DNA of 64,000 nt from NCBI RefSeq assembly GCF_000482785.1, contig NZ_AXWS01000001.1, positions 27,005-91,004 on the forward strand, given 5' to 3'. Origin of the DNA: Derxia gummosa DSM 723. Its GTDB lineage: Bacteria > Pseudomonadota > Gammaproteobacteria > Burkholderiales > Burkholderiaceae_E. Position numbers and translations under genes: made by a program. The notes beneath the pieces are model-generated. The model was not told where the DNA came from and searched no databases. It was given only the letters and a program-made list of their open reading frames with translations. Of the stretch, positions 8,554-16,271 are shown one piece after another. Position 1 is the stretch's first letter, and each line of letters begins with the position of its first letter.

Positions 8554-9333
8554 TCAGCCTTCGGCGATGAACATCCCGCAGTCCAGCTCGAAGCTGCAAT
8601 CCGGCTGCATCTTCCAGGCCGCGCGTACCGCCTCGGGCGCGCCAGCCCACAGATCGCGGATCGCCGCAATGCGCACGGTAGGCGTGCGCATGCGCGCGAC
8701 CCAGCCGTCGAAGGCGATCGGCAGTCGCCATTGCGACGTCTCCGTCACCGAGAAGCCGGCGGCCGCCAGCAGCGTCCGCCATTCCGTCGCCGTCCGGTTG
8801 CGCACATGCGAGCGGTCGCGCAGCAGTTCGATCGCCTGGAGATGGGAGTCGATCAGCGGGTCCGGATGGCCGAGCACGTCGATGACGACCAGCCGCCCGC
8901 CCGGCGCGAGTACCCGACGGATCTCGCCCAGCGCCGCGTCCAGGTCGGTCCAGTGATGCGCCGACATGCGCGTCACTACGGCGTCGAAGCTCGCATCCTC
9001 GAACGGCAGACGCTCCGCCGCCGCGCGTGCGACGACCAGATTCGTCAAGCCGCGCCGCGCTGCCTCGTCGGCGACAACCGCGAGCATCTCGGGTGTCGGG
9101 TCACAGGCGGTCACGCGCGCCGCCTTCGGAGCGATCGCGAACGCCGCGTGCCCGGCGCCGCAGCCCAGGTCGAGTGCCCGTGCCTGCCCGTCGGCAGGCA
9201 TCAGATCGGCGAGGCGCGCAAGGTCGGCGCCGGTCGCATGGACGCCGCTGCTCAGATAGCTCGCGGCGCTTGCGCCAAATTGCTCGGTTGCGACGACGCT
9301 GCCGGTAGAGGCGGCGGTGCGGGCTTGCATCAT
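8554..9333 (-). CDS. Class I SAM-dependent methyltransferase
   Basis: A 259-residue UbiE/MenG-like small-molecule methyltransferase. Motif I is ALDLGCGAGHAAFAIA, the acidic loop is VTACDPTPEML, and post-motif FDAVVTRMSAHHW is conserved in this group. Substrate is unknown. It starts with ATGATG, and an AAGGAGG ribosome site is 6 bases before the first ATG. It is divergent from an XRE regulator across a 103-base gap containing a strong palindromic site, so it is probably the target of that regulator. Together the pair splits bioD from bioA. Confidence 0.85.
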   Translation of the reverse strand: MMQARTAASTGSVVATEQFGASAASYLSSGVHATGADLARLADLMPADGQARALDLGCGAGHAAFAIAPKAARVTACDPTPEMLAVVADEAARRGLTNLVVARAAAERLPFEDASFDAVVTRMSAHHWTDLDAALGEIRRVLAPGGRLVVIDVLGHPDPLIDSHLQAIELLRDRSHVRNRTATEWRTLLAAAGFSVTETSQWRLPIAFDGWVARMRTPTVRIAAIRDLWAGAPEAVRAAWKMQPDCSFELDCGMFIAEG

Positions 9334-9380
9334 GACTTTCCTCCTTGTGAACCGACATGCTGCCGCCCCTTCAAGACTGG

Positions 9381-9405
9381 TAACAGGCCTGTACTTATCC
9401 TGTTA
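9381..9405. promoter_or_regulatory. Putative operator of the XRE regulator
   Basis: TAACAGG (9381-9387) and CCTGTTA (9399-9405) form a perfect 7-bp inverted repeat. Inside it ACAGGCCTGT (9383-9392) is itself a perfect palindrome, so there are three ACAGG-type half sites. The element lies between the divergent starts of the methyltransferase and the regulator. Binding by the adjacent regulator is inferred. Confidence 0.6.
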
Positions 9406-9436
9406 TAAGAACCGCCAGCCATCACGTCGCGTCCAC

Positions 9437-10228
9437 ATGCCTTCCATCTCCGATTCTTCCGCCTCGCCGTCGCTCGGCGCCTTCCTGCGTGACCATCGTG
9501 AGCGCATCGCGCCCGCCGCCGTCGGCCTGTCGGCGGGCGGGCGCCGGCGCACGCCGGGCCTGCGCCGCGAGGAGCTGGCCCAGCTCGCCGGTCTCAGCCC
9601 TACCTGGCTCACCTGGGCCGAGCAGGGCCGGGATGTGGCGCTGTCGGCCGATGCACTGGCGCGGCTCGCCAATGCGTTGCGGCTCACCGTGGCCGAGCGG
9701 CGTTATCTGTTCGAGTTGGCCGGGCGACGCGATCCAAGTCAGCCGCCGCAGCCCGATGCCGTGCCGGCAGAGCTGCTGGCCGCTGTCGACGCCGTGCGCC
9801 ATCCCGCCTATCTGCTTGATCGACAATGGACGGCCCTGGCCGCGAATGCCGCCGCGCGCAGCCTGCTCGCGGGCTGGCTCGATCGCCGTGCCACCGAGCG
9901 CAACCTGCTGCGCTTCATGTTCCTGAACCCGACCGCACGCGGACTCGTGCCCGACTGGCCCGATCGCGCGGCCCGCCTGGTGGCCGAGTTCCGCGCCCAC
10001 AGCGCTGGTCACGTCGCCGCTCCGCCAACCAGCGACCATGTTGCAAGCCTTTGCAGCGCCAGTCCCGAGTTCGCCCGGCTCTGGTCGTCGCAGGACGTAC
10101 TGGCGCGCGATGGCGGCCGGCGCCTCTTCAACCACCCGGTTCGCGGCCCGCTCGCCTACGACCAGATCACACTCGCGCCCACCACCGCGCCAGGCGCTCT
10201 GCTGGTCATGCTCCTGCCCGTCACCTGA
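9437..10228 (+). CDS. MmyB-like XRE family transcriptional regulator
   Basis: A 263-residue regulator. Residues about 10-75 are a helix-turn-helix domain with the LGAFLRDHRERI, TPGLRREELAQLAGLSPTW and LARLANALRLT phrases typical of MmyB-type XRE proteins. The rest is the MmyB ligand-binding (PAS-like) domain, which in characterised relatives binds a fatty acid or similar ligand. The frame is open back to 9317, but the ATG at 9437 gives the family start. It is divergent from the methyltransferase and ends 3 bases before bioA, so bioA may be co-transcribed with it. The gene carries one exact copy of the TGCAA-N4-TTGCA palindrome. Confidence 0.88.
   Translation: MPSISDSSASPSLGAFLRDHRERIAPAAVGLSAGGRRRTPGLRREELAQLAGLSPTWLTWAEQGRDVALSADALARLANALRLTVAERRYLFELAGRRDPSQPPQPDAVPAELLAAVDAVRHPAYLLDRQWTALAANAAARSLLAGWLDRRATERNLLRFMFLNPTARGLVPDWPDRAARLVAEFRAHSAGHVAAPPTSDHVASLCSASPEFARLWSSQDVLARDGGRRLFNHPVRGPLAYDQITLAPTTAPGALLVMLLPVT
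10042..10055. repeat. Exact TGCAA-N4-TTGCA palindrome, spacer GCCT
   Basis: Lies inside the XRE regulator gene and spans the codons GTT-GCA-AGC-CTT-TGC, several of them rare in this genome. One of six exact copies. Confidence 0.9.
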
Positions 10229-10231
10229 CCG

Positions 10232-11608
10232 ATGCACGTTCCCCACGCCATGACCGTTCCCGACTGGCTCGCCCTCGACCGTGCCCATTGCTGGCATCCC
10301 TTCACCCAGGCCAGGACCGCGCCCGTGCCGCTCGCCATCGTGCGCGGCGAGGGTGCCTGGCTGCATGCTGCCGACGGCCGCCGCTATCTCGACGCCGTGT
10401 CGAGCTGGTGGGTAAACCTGCATGGCCACGCCCATCCCGCGATCGCGGAGGCGATCGCCGAGCAGGCGCGCACGCTGCCGCACACCATGTTCGCGGGCAT
10501 CACGCATGAGCCGGCGGCCAGGCTCGCCGCCGAACTGGTCGCGCGCGCGCCGGCACCGCTGTCACACGTCTTCTTCTCCGACAACGGCTCCACCGCAATC
10601 GAGGTCGCGCTCAAGATCGCCTGCCAGTACTGGATCAACCAGGGGCAGAAGAGGCATCGATTTCTCGCCTTTGAAGGCGGCTATCACGGTGACACCTTCG
10701 GCGCGATGGCGGCTGGGCGCTCCTCGGGCTTCTACGCACCGTTCGAGGACTGGTTGTTCTCCGTCGACTTCATGCCCTGGCCGCAAACCTGGATCGACAA
10801 GCCCGGCCTGGACGACGAGGAAGCCGCTGTGCTGGCCCGGCTCGATGCCTGGCTCGACCGGCATGGTCACGAGCTGGCGGCCTTCGTGTTCGAGCCGCTT
10901 GTGCAGGGCGCATCGGGCATGCGCATGGCGCGCGCCCCCTTTCTCAGGACCGTGTGCGAGAAGGTGAGGGCATGCGGCGTGCCCGTCATCTTCGACGAGG
11001 TCATGACCGGCTTTGGCCGCACCGGACGCATGTTCGCGGCCGAGCACATCGGCTTCACCCCCGACCTGCTGTGCCTGTGCAAGGGGCTCACCGGCGGCTT
11101 CCTGCCGATGGCGGTCACGCTTGCAACGCCGGCCATCCACGACGCCTTCCTTGGCGACGGCGTCGATCGGGCGCTGCTGCACGGTCATACCTTTACCGCG
11201 AATCCGCTCGGCTGCGCGGCGGCGCTTGCGTCGCTCCGGCTGTTCGACAGCGAAGACACGATGCAAAGGATTGCAAGCCTGGAGGCGATGCAGGCACAGC
11301 GGCTTGCAGCGCTGGCTTCGCATCCGCTTGTCAGCCGCAGCAGGCAATGGGGCACGATTGCCGCCTTCGACCTCGTGCCTGCCGGTGCGGCCAGCGCCGG
11401 CTACGGTTCTGCCTCGGGACGTGCGCTGCGCGAGGCCATGATCGCGCGCGGCGTGTTGATGCGGCCGATGGGCGATGCGATCTATGTCCTGCCGCCGTAT
11501 TGCATCTCGGTCGCCGACCTGGACTTTGCCTACGGACAGTTGCGTGAGGTTCTCGATGAACTGGCGGGCGCAGATTCGCGCGGCGTGGGGGCGACTGACT
11601 TGTTCTGA
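10232..11608 (+). CDS. bioA: Adenosylmethionine-8-amino-7-oxononanoate aminotransferase
   Basis: A 458-residue class III aminotransferase that makes 7,8-diaminopelargonate, the step between BioF and BioD. BioA-specific features are the early HCWHPFTQ motif, SSWWVNLHGHAHP, GYHGDTFGAMA, the aspartate motif VIFDEVMTGFGRTG and the PLP lysine in LCKGLTGGFLPMAVTL. The start could be ATG at 10232 or 10250; neither has a clear ribosome site, and I keep the first because it is 3 bases after the upstream stop. It is cut off from bioFHCD by the methyltransferase/XRE pair. Confidence 0.94.
   Translation: MHVPHAMTVPDWLALDRAHCWHPFTQARTAPVPLAIVRGEGAWLHAADGRRYLDAVSSWWVNLHGHAHPAIAEAIAEQARTLPHTMFAGITHEPAARLAAELVARAPAPLSHVFFSDNGSTAIEVALKIACQYWINQGQKRHRFLAFEGGYHGDTFGAMAAGRSSGFYAPFEDWLFSVDFMPWPQTWIDKPGLDDEEAAVLARLDAWLDRHGHELAAFVFEPLVQGASGMRMARAPFLRTVCEKVRACGVPVIFDEVMTGFGRTGRMFAAEHIGFTPDLLCLCKGLTGGFLPMAVTLATPAIHDAFLGDGVDRALLHGHTFTANPLGCAAALASLRLFDSEDTMQRIASLEAMQAQRLAALASHPLVSRSRQWGTIAAFDLVPAGAASAGYGSASGRALREAMIARGVLMRPMGDAIYVLPPYCISVADLDFAYGQLREVLDELAGADSRGVGATDLF
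11262..11275. repeat. Exact TGCAA-N4-TTGCA palindrome, spacer AGGA
   Basis: Lies within bioA and spans the codons CAA-AGG-ATT-GCA. One of six exact copies in the window. Confidence 0.9.
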
Positions 11609-11675
11609 CCGTGCGGCCGCCGGCTGCGGCGGGCGCTTCTCGCGCGAGGGAGACCGGGGCGTGAAAGACGCAAGC

Positions 11676-12086
11676 TCAGCGTCGTCCCGGTCCCCGGTCC
11701 GGGCCGCCAAGTCCGTGTCCGGGATAGCCGTCGCCGCGTCCGAAATGCGGGCCGTCGCCGTCACGCGGCCTCTGACCGGGGCGCGGCCAGCCATCATTGC
11801 GTCGCCCGAATCCCGGCCCGTCATGGCCGTAGCCTCGGCCGAAGTCATGATGATGGTCGTGGCCGAAGCGTGGTCCGCGCGGCGGCCCGATGTGGACGGG
11901 CGGTGGCATCACCACGGGCGGGCGCGGCGGCATGACGATGACCGGGGGCGGCACGTAGTAGTAGCTGCGCGGCGTCGAGTAGTAGATGTCGCTGCGATAG
12001 ACCTCGGTCCGATAGGGCGGCGACTCGTAGACCGCGCAGCCGCTCAACGAGGTCAGGACGATGAAGGGCAGGACGGTGCGACGCAT
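11676..12086 (-). CDS. Small His/Gly/Pro-rich lipoprotein, function unknown
   Basis: A 136-residue protein with a short signal peptide ending in LSGC (cysteine at about residue 17), a lipoprotein cleavage site. The mature part is low complexity: a Tyr/Pro-rich stretch (YYSTPRSYYYVPPP), then Pro-Met/Val repeats, then His-, Gly-, Arg- and Asp-rich sequence with many FGRG/GHD phrases. No enzymatic motif is visible. Histidine clustering could bind metal, but that is speculation. It is transcribed alone, convergent with bioA and upstream of tRNA-fMet on the same strand. Confidence 0.72.
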   Translation of the reverse strand: MRRTVLPFIVLTSLSGCAVYESPPYRTEVYRSDIYYSTPRSYYYVPPPVIVMPPRPPVVMPPPVHIGPPRGPRFGHDHHHDFGRGYGHDGPGFGRRNDGWPRPGQRPRDGDGPHFGRGDGYPGHGLGGPDRGPGRR

Positions 12087-12268
12087 GACAGAACCCTGAA
12101 ATGAAAGGCGGGTTTCCTCACGCTAGCGATTGCGCACAGGGTGGGGCGTTTCATGCGCGCTACTGCTGTAACCGAGCCAGCGCCCTTTGCGAGGCGCGTG
12201 ATCGGTGCCTGAAGGCGCCTGAAAACGCGATGTGCGGACGAAGCGGCATATCGCGCCCCCCGAAATGA

Positions 12269-12303
12269 AAACGCCCTGTCAGCTTGTGGCTGACAGGGCG
12301 TTT
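12269..12303 (-). terminator. Hairpin terminator after tRNA-fMet
   Basis: Perfect 15-bp inverted repeat (12269-12283 and 12289-12303) with loop TTGTG. On the minus strand it follows the tRNA 3' end by 8 bases and leads into TTTTCATTTCG, a moderate T-rich tail. Confidence 0.8.
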
Positions 12304-12311
12304 CCGAATGC

Positions 12312-12388
<77 letters not shown>

Positions 12389-12462
12389 TCTGAAGAGGCC
12401 GGACTATAGCCTCTTGCGACCATGAGCGCAAGGGTTTGCATGAAATTCGATGGCCGGCGCAC

Positions 12463-13794
12463 TCAGCGGACGGTTGCGAGAGCCTCTGCAGCATTGACGG
12501 TCGGCTCGCATGCGGTGAGCCGGTGCGATTCCTTCGGGTCGCGGAACACGAGCGGATGCACGGCCGGATTGCCTGGCCGCTGTGCGCGCGCCACCGCTTC
12601 ATCGACCACGCCGCGCTTCGGCGACTTGGCACAGACCGGGTCGGTCGCATTCGCATCGCCGGCGAGCATCAATGCCTGGCAGCGGCAGCCGCCGAAGTCC
12701 TTCTCCTTCTCGTCGCAACTGGCGCAGGGTTCCTGCATCCAGGCCGTGCCGCGATAGCGCTCGAAACCGTCGCTGCGATACCAGATGTCGGCGACAGACA
12801 CGTCGCGCACGTTCGGGAAGGCCTGGCCTGGCAGCATGCGCGCCGTGTGACAGGGCAGGGCCGTACCGTCGGGAGTGATGGTCAGGAAGATGCTGCCCCA
12901 GCCATTCATGCATTTCTTTGGTCGGTTTTCGTAGTAGTCGGGCACCACGTAGAAGATGCGCATGCGGTTGTCATGCGTGGCGCGCCAGTCGTTGGTGATC
13001 CGCTCGGCGCGTTCGAGCTGTTCGCGCGAGGGCAGCAGATGGTCGCGGTTGAGCAGGGCCCAGGAGTAGTACTGGCTGTTCGCGAGTTCGACGTACTCGG
13101 CGCCGAGCGAGTCGGCCATCTCGATGATGCGGTCGATGTAATCGATGTTGAGCCGGTGGATCACGCAGTTCATCACCATCGGCCAGCCGTGGTCCTTGAT
13201 GATGCGCGCGACTTTCTGCTTCAGGTCGAAGGTGCGCGTGTGAGAGAGGAAGTCGTTCAGCTCGCGGGTCGAGTCCTGGAACGACAGCTGGATGTGGTCG
13301 AGCCCGGCCGCCTTCAGCGCCGCGGCGCGCTGCTCGGTAAGGCCGACGCCCGAGGTGAGCAGGTTGGTGTAGAAGCCGAGCCGGTGCGCCTCGGCGATGA
13401 GCACTTCGAGGTCGTCGCGCAGCAGCGGCTCGCCGCCCGAGAAACCGCACTGCACCGCGCCGGCTGCGCGCGCCTCGCGCAGCACACGGAGCCAGTCCTC
13501 GGTGGACAGCTCGGCGTCGTGATGCGCGAAATCGACCGGGTTGTAGCAGAACACGCAATGCAGCGGGCAGCGGTAGGTGACCTCGGCTAGCAGCCACAGC
13601 GGCGGGCCGGGACGCGGGCGCGCGTCGGCGCCGGGTGCCGCGGACTGAAGGCTGCGAACATCGCCGGCAGGGCCCGTGCCCGCCGCGTCGCTCGCGCCGC
13701 CAACGTGACTTGCATTGCCCGCCGCGTCGCTGGCCTTGCCGCCGCGTGCCGCCGCCAAAGATGCAATTGCGGTGCTGCTTTCAGGACAGCTCAT
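12463..13794 (-). CDS. pqqE: PQQ biosynthesis radical SAM protein PqqE
   Basis: A 443-residue radical SAM/SPASM enzyme that cross-links Glu and Tyr of PqqA, together with the chaperone PqqD. The SAM cluster motif is CPLHCVFC, then FSGGEPLLR, and the SPASM cysteines lie in the C-terminal third (CHTARM, CASC, GGCRC, CAKS). Typical PqqE is about 370-390 residues. Here about 60 extra Ala/Gly-rich residues precede the core, with a repetitive SDAAG pattern. The ATG at 13794 has GGAG 10 bases upstream; a later start cannot be excluded. It is the last gene of pqqABCDE, 24 bases after pqqD. Confidence 0.95.
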   Translation of the reverse strand: MSCPESSTAIASLAAARGGKASDAAGNASHVGGASDAAGTGPAGDVRSLQSAAPGADARPRPGPPLWLLAEVTYRCPLHCVFCYNPVDFAHHDAELSTEDWLRVLREARAAGAVQCGFSGGEPLLRDDLEVLIAEAHRLGFYTNLLTSGVGLTEQRAAALKAAGLDHIQLSFQDSTRELNDFLSHTRTFDLKQKVARIIKDHGWPMVMNCVIHRLNIDYIDRIIEMADSLGAEYVELANSQYYSWALLNRDHLLPSREQLERAERITNDWRATHDNRMRIFYVVPDYYENRPKKCMNGWGSIFLTITPDGTALPCHTARMLPGQAFPNVRDVSVADIWYRSDGFERYRGTAWMQEPCASCDEKEKDFGGCRCQALMLAGDANATDPVCAKSPKRGVVDEAVARAQRPGNPAVHPLVFRDPKESHRLTACEPTVNAAEALATVR

Positions 13795-13818
13795 GCTCGT
13801 TGTCTCCGTGTAAGCGGC

Positions 13819-14154
13819 TCAGCCTTCGATCCAGCGCTTCTCGCGCGCGATGTCGAGAAAGCCGAGCACGTCGCGTTCGAGACCGGTGGCGTTGAAGGCG
13901 GTTTCGAGGTCGGCCACGATCTGGACAACGCTGAGTTGGCCGTCGCAGCGCTTCATGATCTCGCCCGCGCTCTGGTTGAGCCTGACCATGCCCTCGGGAT
14001 AGAGCAGCACCCAGCTCTGCTGCGCTTCCTCGTATTGCAGGCGGAACAGCCGGCTCACGCGCGGCGTGGCGGCGAGGCGAGCCGCGTCTGCCTGCACGCC
14101 GCGCGTGTCTGCGGGCGCGACCGGCAGCGTGGCGTCGGCGTCGGCGGCACTCAT
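13819..14154 (-). CDS. pqqD: PQQ biosynthesis peptide chaperone PqqD
   Basis: A 111-residue RRE-fold chaperone that binds the PqqA peptide and presents it to PqqE. The core from [40 protein letters not shown] onward (seen in shorter pieces along residues 31-70) matches PqqD, including RLN and the EI(L/M) helix. About 25 extra residues precede the core. The ATG overlaps the pqqC stop (ATGA), indicating coupling. It is a separate gene, not a PqqCD fusion. Confidence 0.93.
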   Translation of the reverse strand: MSAADADATLPVAPADTRGVQADAARLAATPRVSRLFRLQYEEAQQSWVLLYPEGMVRLNQSAGEIMKRCDGQLSVVQIVADLETAFNATGLERDVLGFLDIAREKRWIEG

Positions 14155-14948
14155 CGCCCGGCTCCGAGCGCCGAGATGCCTTCGCGGAACAGCGCCTGAT
14201 CGCAGTCGACGCCCTGCACGCCGTAGCGCAGCGCCATCGAGTCATTCATTGCCCACAGGATGTCGAGCTTGAATTGCAGTATTTCGAGTGCGCGTTCCTG
14301 CTGCTCGCGGGTGCGGAAGTAGTCGAGCGTCACGGCCAGACCCTGCTCGACATCGCGGCGCGCCTGGCTCACGCGGTTGCGGAAGTACTGAAGTCCGGCG
14401 CTCTCGATCCACGGGTAATGCTCGGGCCAGGTGGCGAGGCGCTGCTTGTGGATCTCGGGCGCGAACAGCTCGGTGAGCGAGGAGCACACGGCCTCCTGCC
14501 ACGGCGCGCGGCGCGCGAAATTCACGTAGGCATCGACCGAGAAGCGCACCGCCGGCGTGACATGGCGCAGGTCGGTGATTTCCTCGCGCGTGAGACCGGT
14601 GGCGATGCCGAGCCTGATCCACGCCTCGATGCCGCCTTCGTCCTTCACCGTCTGGCCGTCGCTGCCCGTCAGCTCGAAGCCGTCATGGTCGAGCATGCGC
14701 TGGATCCAGCCGCGCCGGATGTCGCGGTCGGGGCAGTTGCTCATCACCGCCGCGTCCTTCACCGGGATCGCGATCTGGTAGTAGAAGCGGTTGGCCACCC
14801 AGCCACGGATCTGCTCGGGCGTCGCCTTGCCCGTGTTGAGCATGACGTTGAACGGATGGTGGATGTGGTACGCGCGGCCCTTGGCGCGCAGTTGCGCCTC
14901 GAACTCTTCGCGGTTCCAGGCGAGGGCGAATCCGGCGGGTGCGTTCAC
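14151..14948 (-). CDS. pqqC: Pyrroloquinoline-quinone synthase PqqC
   Basis: A 265-residue cofactorless oxidase that performs the final ring closure and eight-electron oxidation to PQQ. Diagnostic phrases include [46 protein letters not shown] and [13 protein letters not shown], with the His/Tyr/Arg/Lys active-site residues visible. Start is GTG at 14948, overlapping the pqqB stop (GTGA), which is why the frame looks fused to upstream non-coding frame. Its own stop overlaps pqqD. Confidence 0.95.
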   Translation of the reverse strand: MNAPAGFALAWNREEFEAQLRAKGRAYHIHHPFNVMLNTGKATPEQIRGWVANRFYYQIAIPVKDAAVMSNCPDRDIRRGWIQRMLDHDGFELTGSDGQTVKDEGGIEAWIRLGIATGLTREEITDLRHVTPAVRFSVDAYVNFARRAPWQEAVCSSLTELFAPEIHKQRLATWPEHYPWIESAGLQYFRNRVSQARRDVEQGLAVTLDYFRTREQQERALEILQFKLDILWAMNDSMALRYGVQGVDCDQALFREGISALGAGR

Positions 14949-15862
14949 AGTTCGATCTCCATGCCGTCGTAGGCGACCTCGATGCCGTGGGCGGCCAGCA
15001 CGGCGCGCTCGGGGCTTTCCTCGTCGAGGATGGGGTTGGTGTTGTTGATGTGGATGAGCACCTTGCGGGTACTCGCGGGCAGCCGGTCGAGCCACTCGAT
15101 CATTCCGCCGGGGCCGCTCTGCGCCAGATGGCCCATCTGCACCGCGCGCTTGGGGCTGGCGCCGAGGGCGATCATCTCGTCGTCGGTCCAGAAGGTGCCG
15201 TCCACCAGCACGCAGTCGGCGGCCTGCATCGCGGCCCATACCGCCGGTTCCATCTCGCCTAGGCCGGGCGCGTAGAACAACCTGCGGCCGCTCGCGCTGT
15301 CGGTGATGGTCACGCCGATGTTGTCGCCGGGGCGGGGATGGTCGCGGTGCGGCGAATAAGGCGGCGCGTTGCTGATGAGCGGCAGCGCGCTGAACCCGAG
15401 GCCGCGAACGCGGGCGATCTCGAAAGCGCTTGCATCCGTCGGCACCTCGTTCCAGTCGAGGCCGCAGTAGTGCGACAGCAGGCCGAACAGCGGGTTGCCG
15501 GTGCTCAGATCCTCCCTGACCGGCGCGGTACACCACAGCGGCCAGGGCTTGCGGTGCTCGCGCAGCATGTAGAGGCCGGTGGTGTGGTCGATCTGGGCGT
15601 CGATGAGGACGATGGCCTCGATGGCCGTGTCGCGCAGGTCGCGCGCCGAATGCAGCGCCGGGAAGCCGCGCAGTTGCGCGAGCACGTCGGGCGAGGCATT
15701 GAAGAGAACCCAGCGCTCGCCGTCGCCGCTCGCGGCGATCGACGACTGGGTGCGGGCCGTGGCGCGGACCGTGCCGTTGCGCAGGCCGGCGCAGTTTCGG
15801 CAATTGCAGTTCCATTGCGGGAAGCCGCCGCCGGCGCCCGAGCCGAGGATGCGGATAAGCAT
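14945..15862 (-). CDS. pqqB: PQQ biosynthesis protein PqqB
   Basis: A 305-residue metallo-beta-lactamase-fold protein that hydroxylates the tyrosine of the PqqA-derived diamino acid. The start [19 protein letters not shown] and the following CRNC are characteristic, as are [18 protein letters not shown] and the C-terminal [11 protein letters not shown]. In PqqB the usual HxHxDH metal motif is altered, as here (DAQIDHTTG). Separated from pqqA by 83 bases that contain a hairpin terminator. Confidence 0.95.
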   Translation of the reverse strand: MLIRILGSGAGGGFPQWNCNCRNCAGLRNGTVRATARTQSSIAASGDGERWVLFNASPDVLAQLRGFPALHSARDLRDTAIEAIVLIDAQIDHTTGLYMLREHRKPWPLWCTAPVREDLSTGNPLFGLLSHYCGLDWNEVPTDASAFEIARVRGLGFSALPLISNAPPYSPHRDHPRPGDNIGVTITDSASGRRLFYAPGLGEMEPAVWAAMQAADCVLVDGTFWTDDEMIALGASPKRAVQMGHLAQSGPGGMIEWLDRLPASTRKVLIHINNTNPILDEESPERAVLAAHGIEVAYDGMEIEL

Positions 15863-15900
15863 GTGTCGCCCTCGAAATCCCGTCGTTCAGACAAAAACAA

Positions 15901-15932
15901 GGGGCGGCCGGCAGGTGTTTGCCGGCCGCCCC
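15901..15932 (-). terminator. Hairpin terminator/attenuator between pqqA and pqqB
   Basis: A perfect 13-bp GC-rich inverted repeat (15901-15913 and 15920-15932, 6-base loop). On the minus strand it is followed at once by TTGTTTTTG. It starts 13 bases after the pqqA stop. This would let pqqA message exceed pqqBCDE message. Confidence 0.88.
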
Positions 15933-15945
15933 GCGTGGCCAACGA

Positions 15946-16020
15946 TCAGCGGTTGGCGATGTACATCGTGATTTCGAAGCCGAAGCGCAGGTCGGTCGCG
16001 GTGGGGGTGGTCCAGGTCAT
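15946..16020 (-). CDS. pqqA: PQQ precursor peptide PqqA
   Basis: A 24-residue peptide that is the ribosomal substrate for PQQ. It begins [16 protein letters not shown] and ends with EITMYIANR; the Glu and Tyr separated by three residues are the pair that PqqE joins. A GAGGAG ribosome site is 6 bases before the ATG. It is the first gene of the minus-strand pqq cluster and faces the histidine kinase gene across 251 bases. It is too short for ordinary gene finders. Confidence 0.97.
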   Translation of the reverse strand: MTWTTPTATDLRFGFEITMYIANR

Positions 16021-16271
16021 GGTGGTCTCCTCGGGTTGGAAAGTTGCCGGGTGGGTCCCGGTGCGGAAGGAGATTGCCGCTTGCTGCGCCGCACGCGCTT
16101 GGCGAAAGGCTTGAATCACGGCTCATGATTTTCTTGAGCCAGTCGCTCGACGGCCACCGGCTTGCAAGCGCTTGCGGGATTACCCGGTGCTGTTGCCGAG
16201 ATAGCTGCGGGTTGACCCCGAGTCACGCCCCGCCTCGACAGAAATCGCCCCGCCTGCGATAACCGCGCGCC
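16021..16271. promoter_or_regulatory. Divergent control region between pqqA and the histidine kinase
   Basis: A 251-base gap that must hold the pqqA promoter on the minus strand and that of the kinase on the plus strand. I see AATCA/TGATT arms at 16114-16130 and a one-mismatch copy of the dispersed palindrome (TGCAAGCGCTTGCG, 16163-16176). No convincing -35/-10 pair stands out on either strand. Confidence 0.5.

Noticed and set aside
8252..8956. Plus-strand frame that translates the hexanucleotide tracts as Ala-Tyr and Gly-Asp repeats
   Set aside because: It starts inside bioD in another frame and runs into the antisense of a well-supported methyltransferase, so the dipeptide repeats are not believed to be protein.
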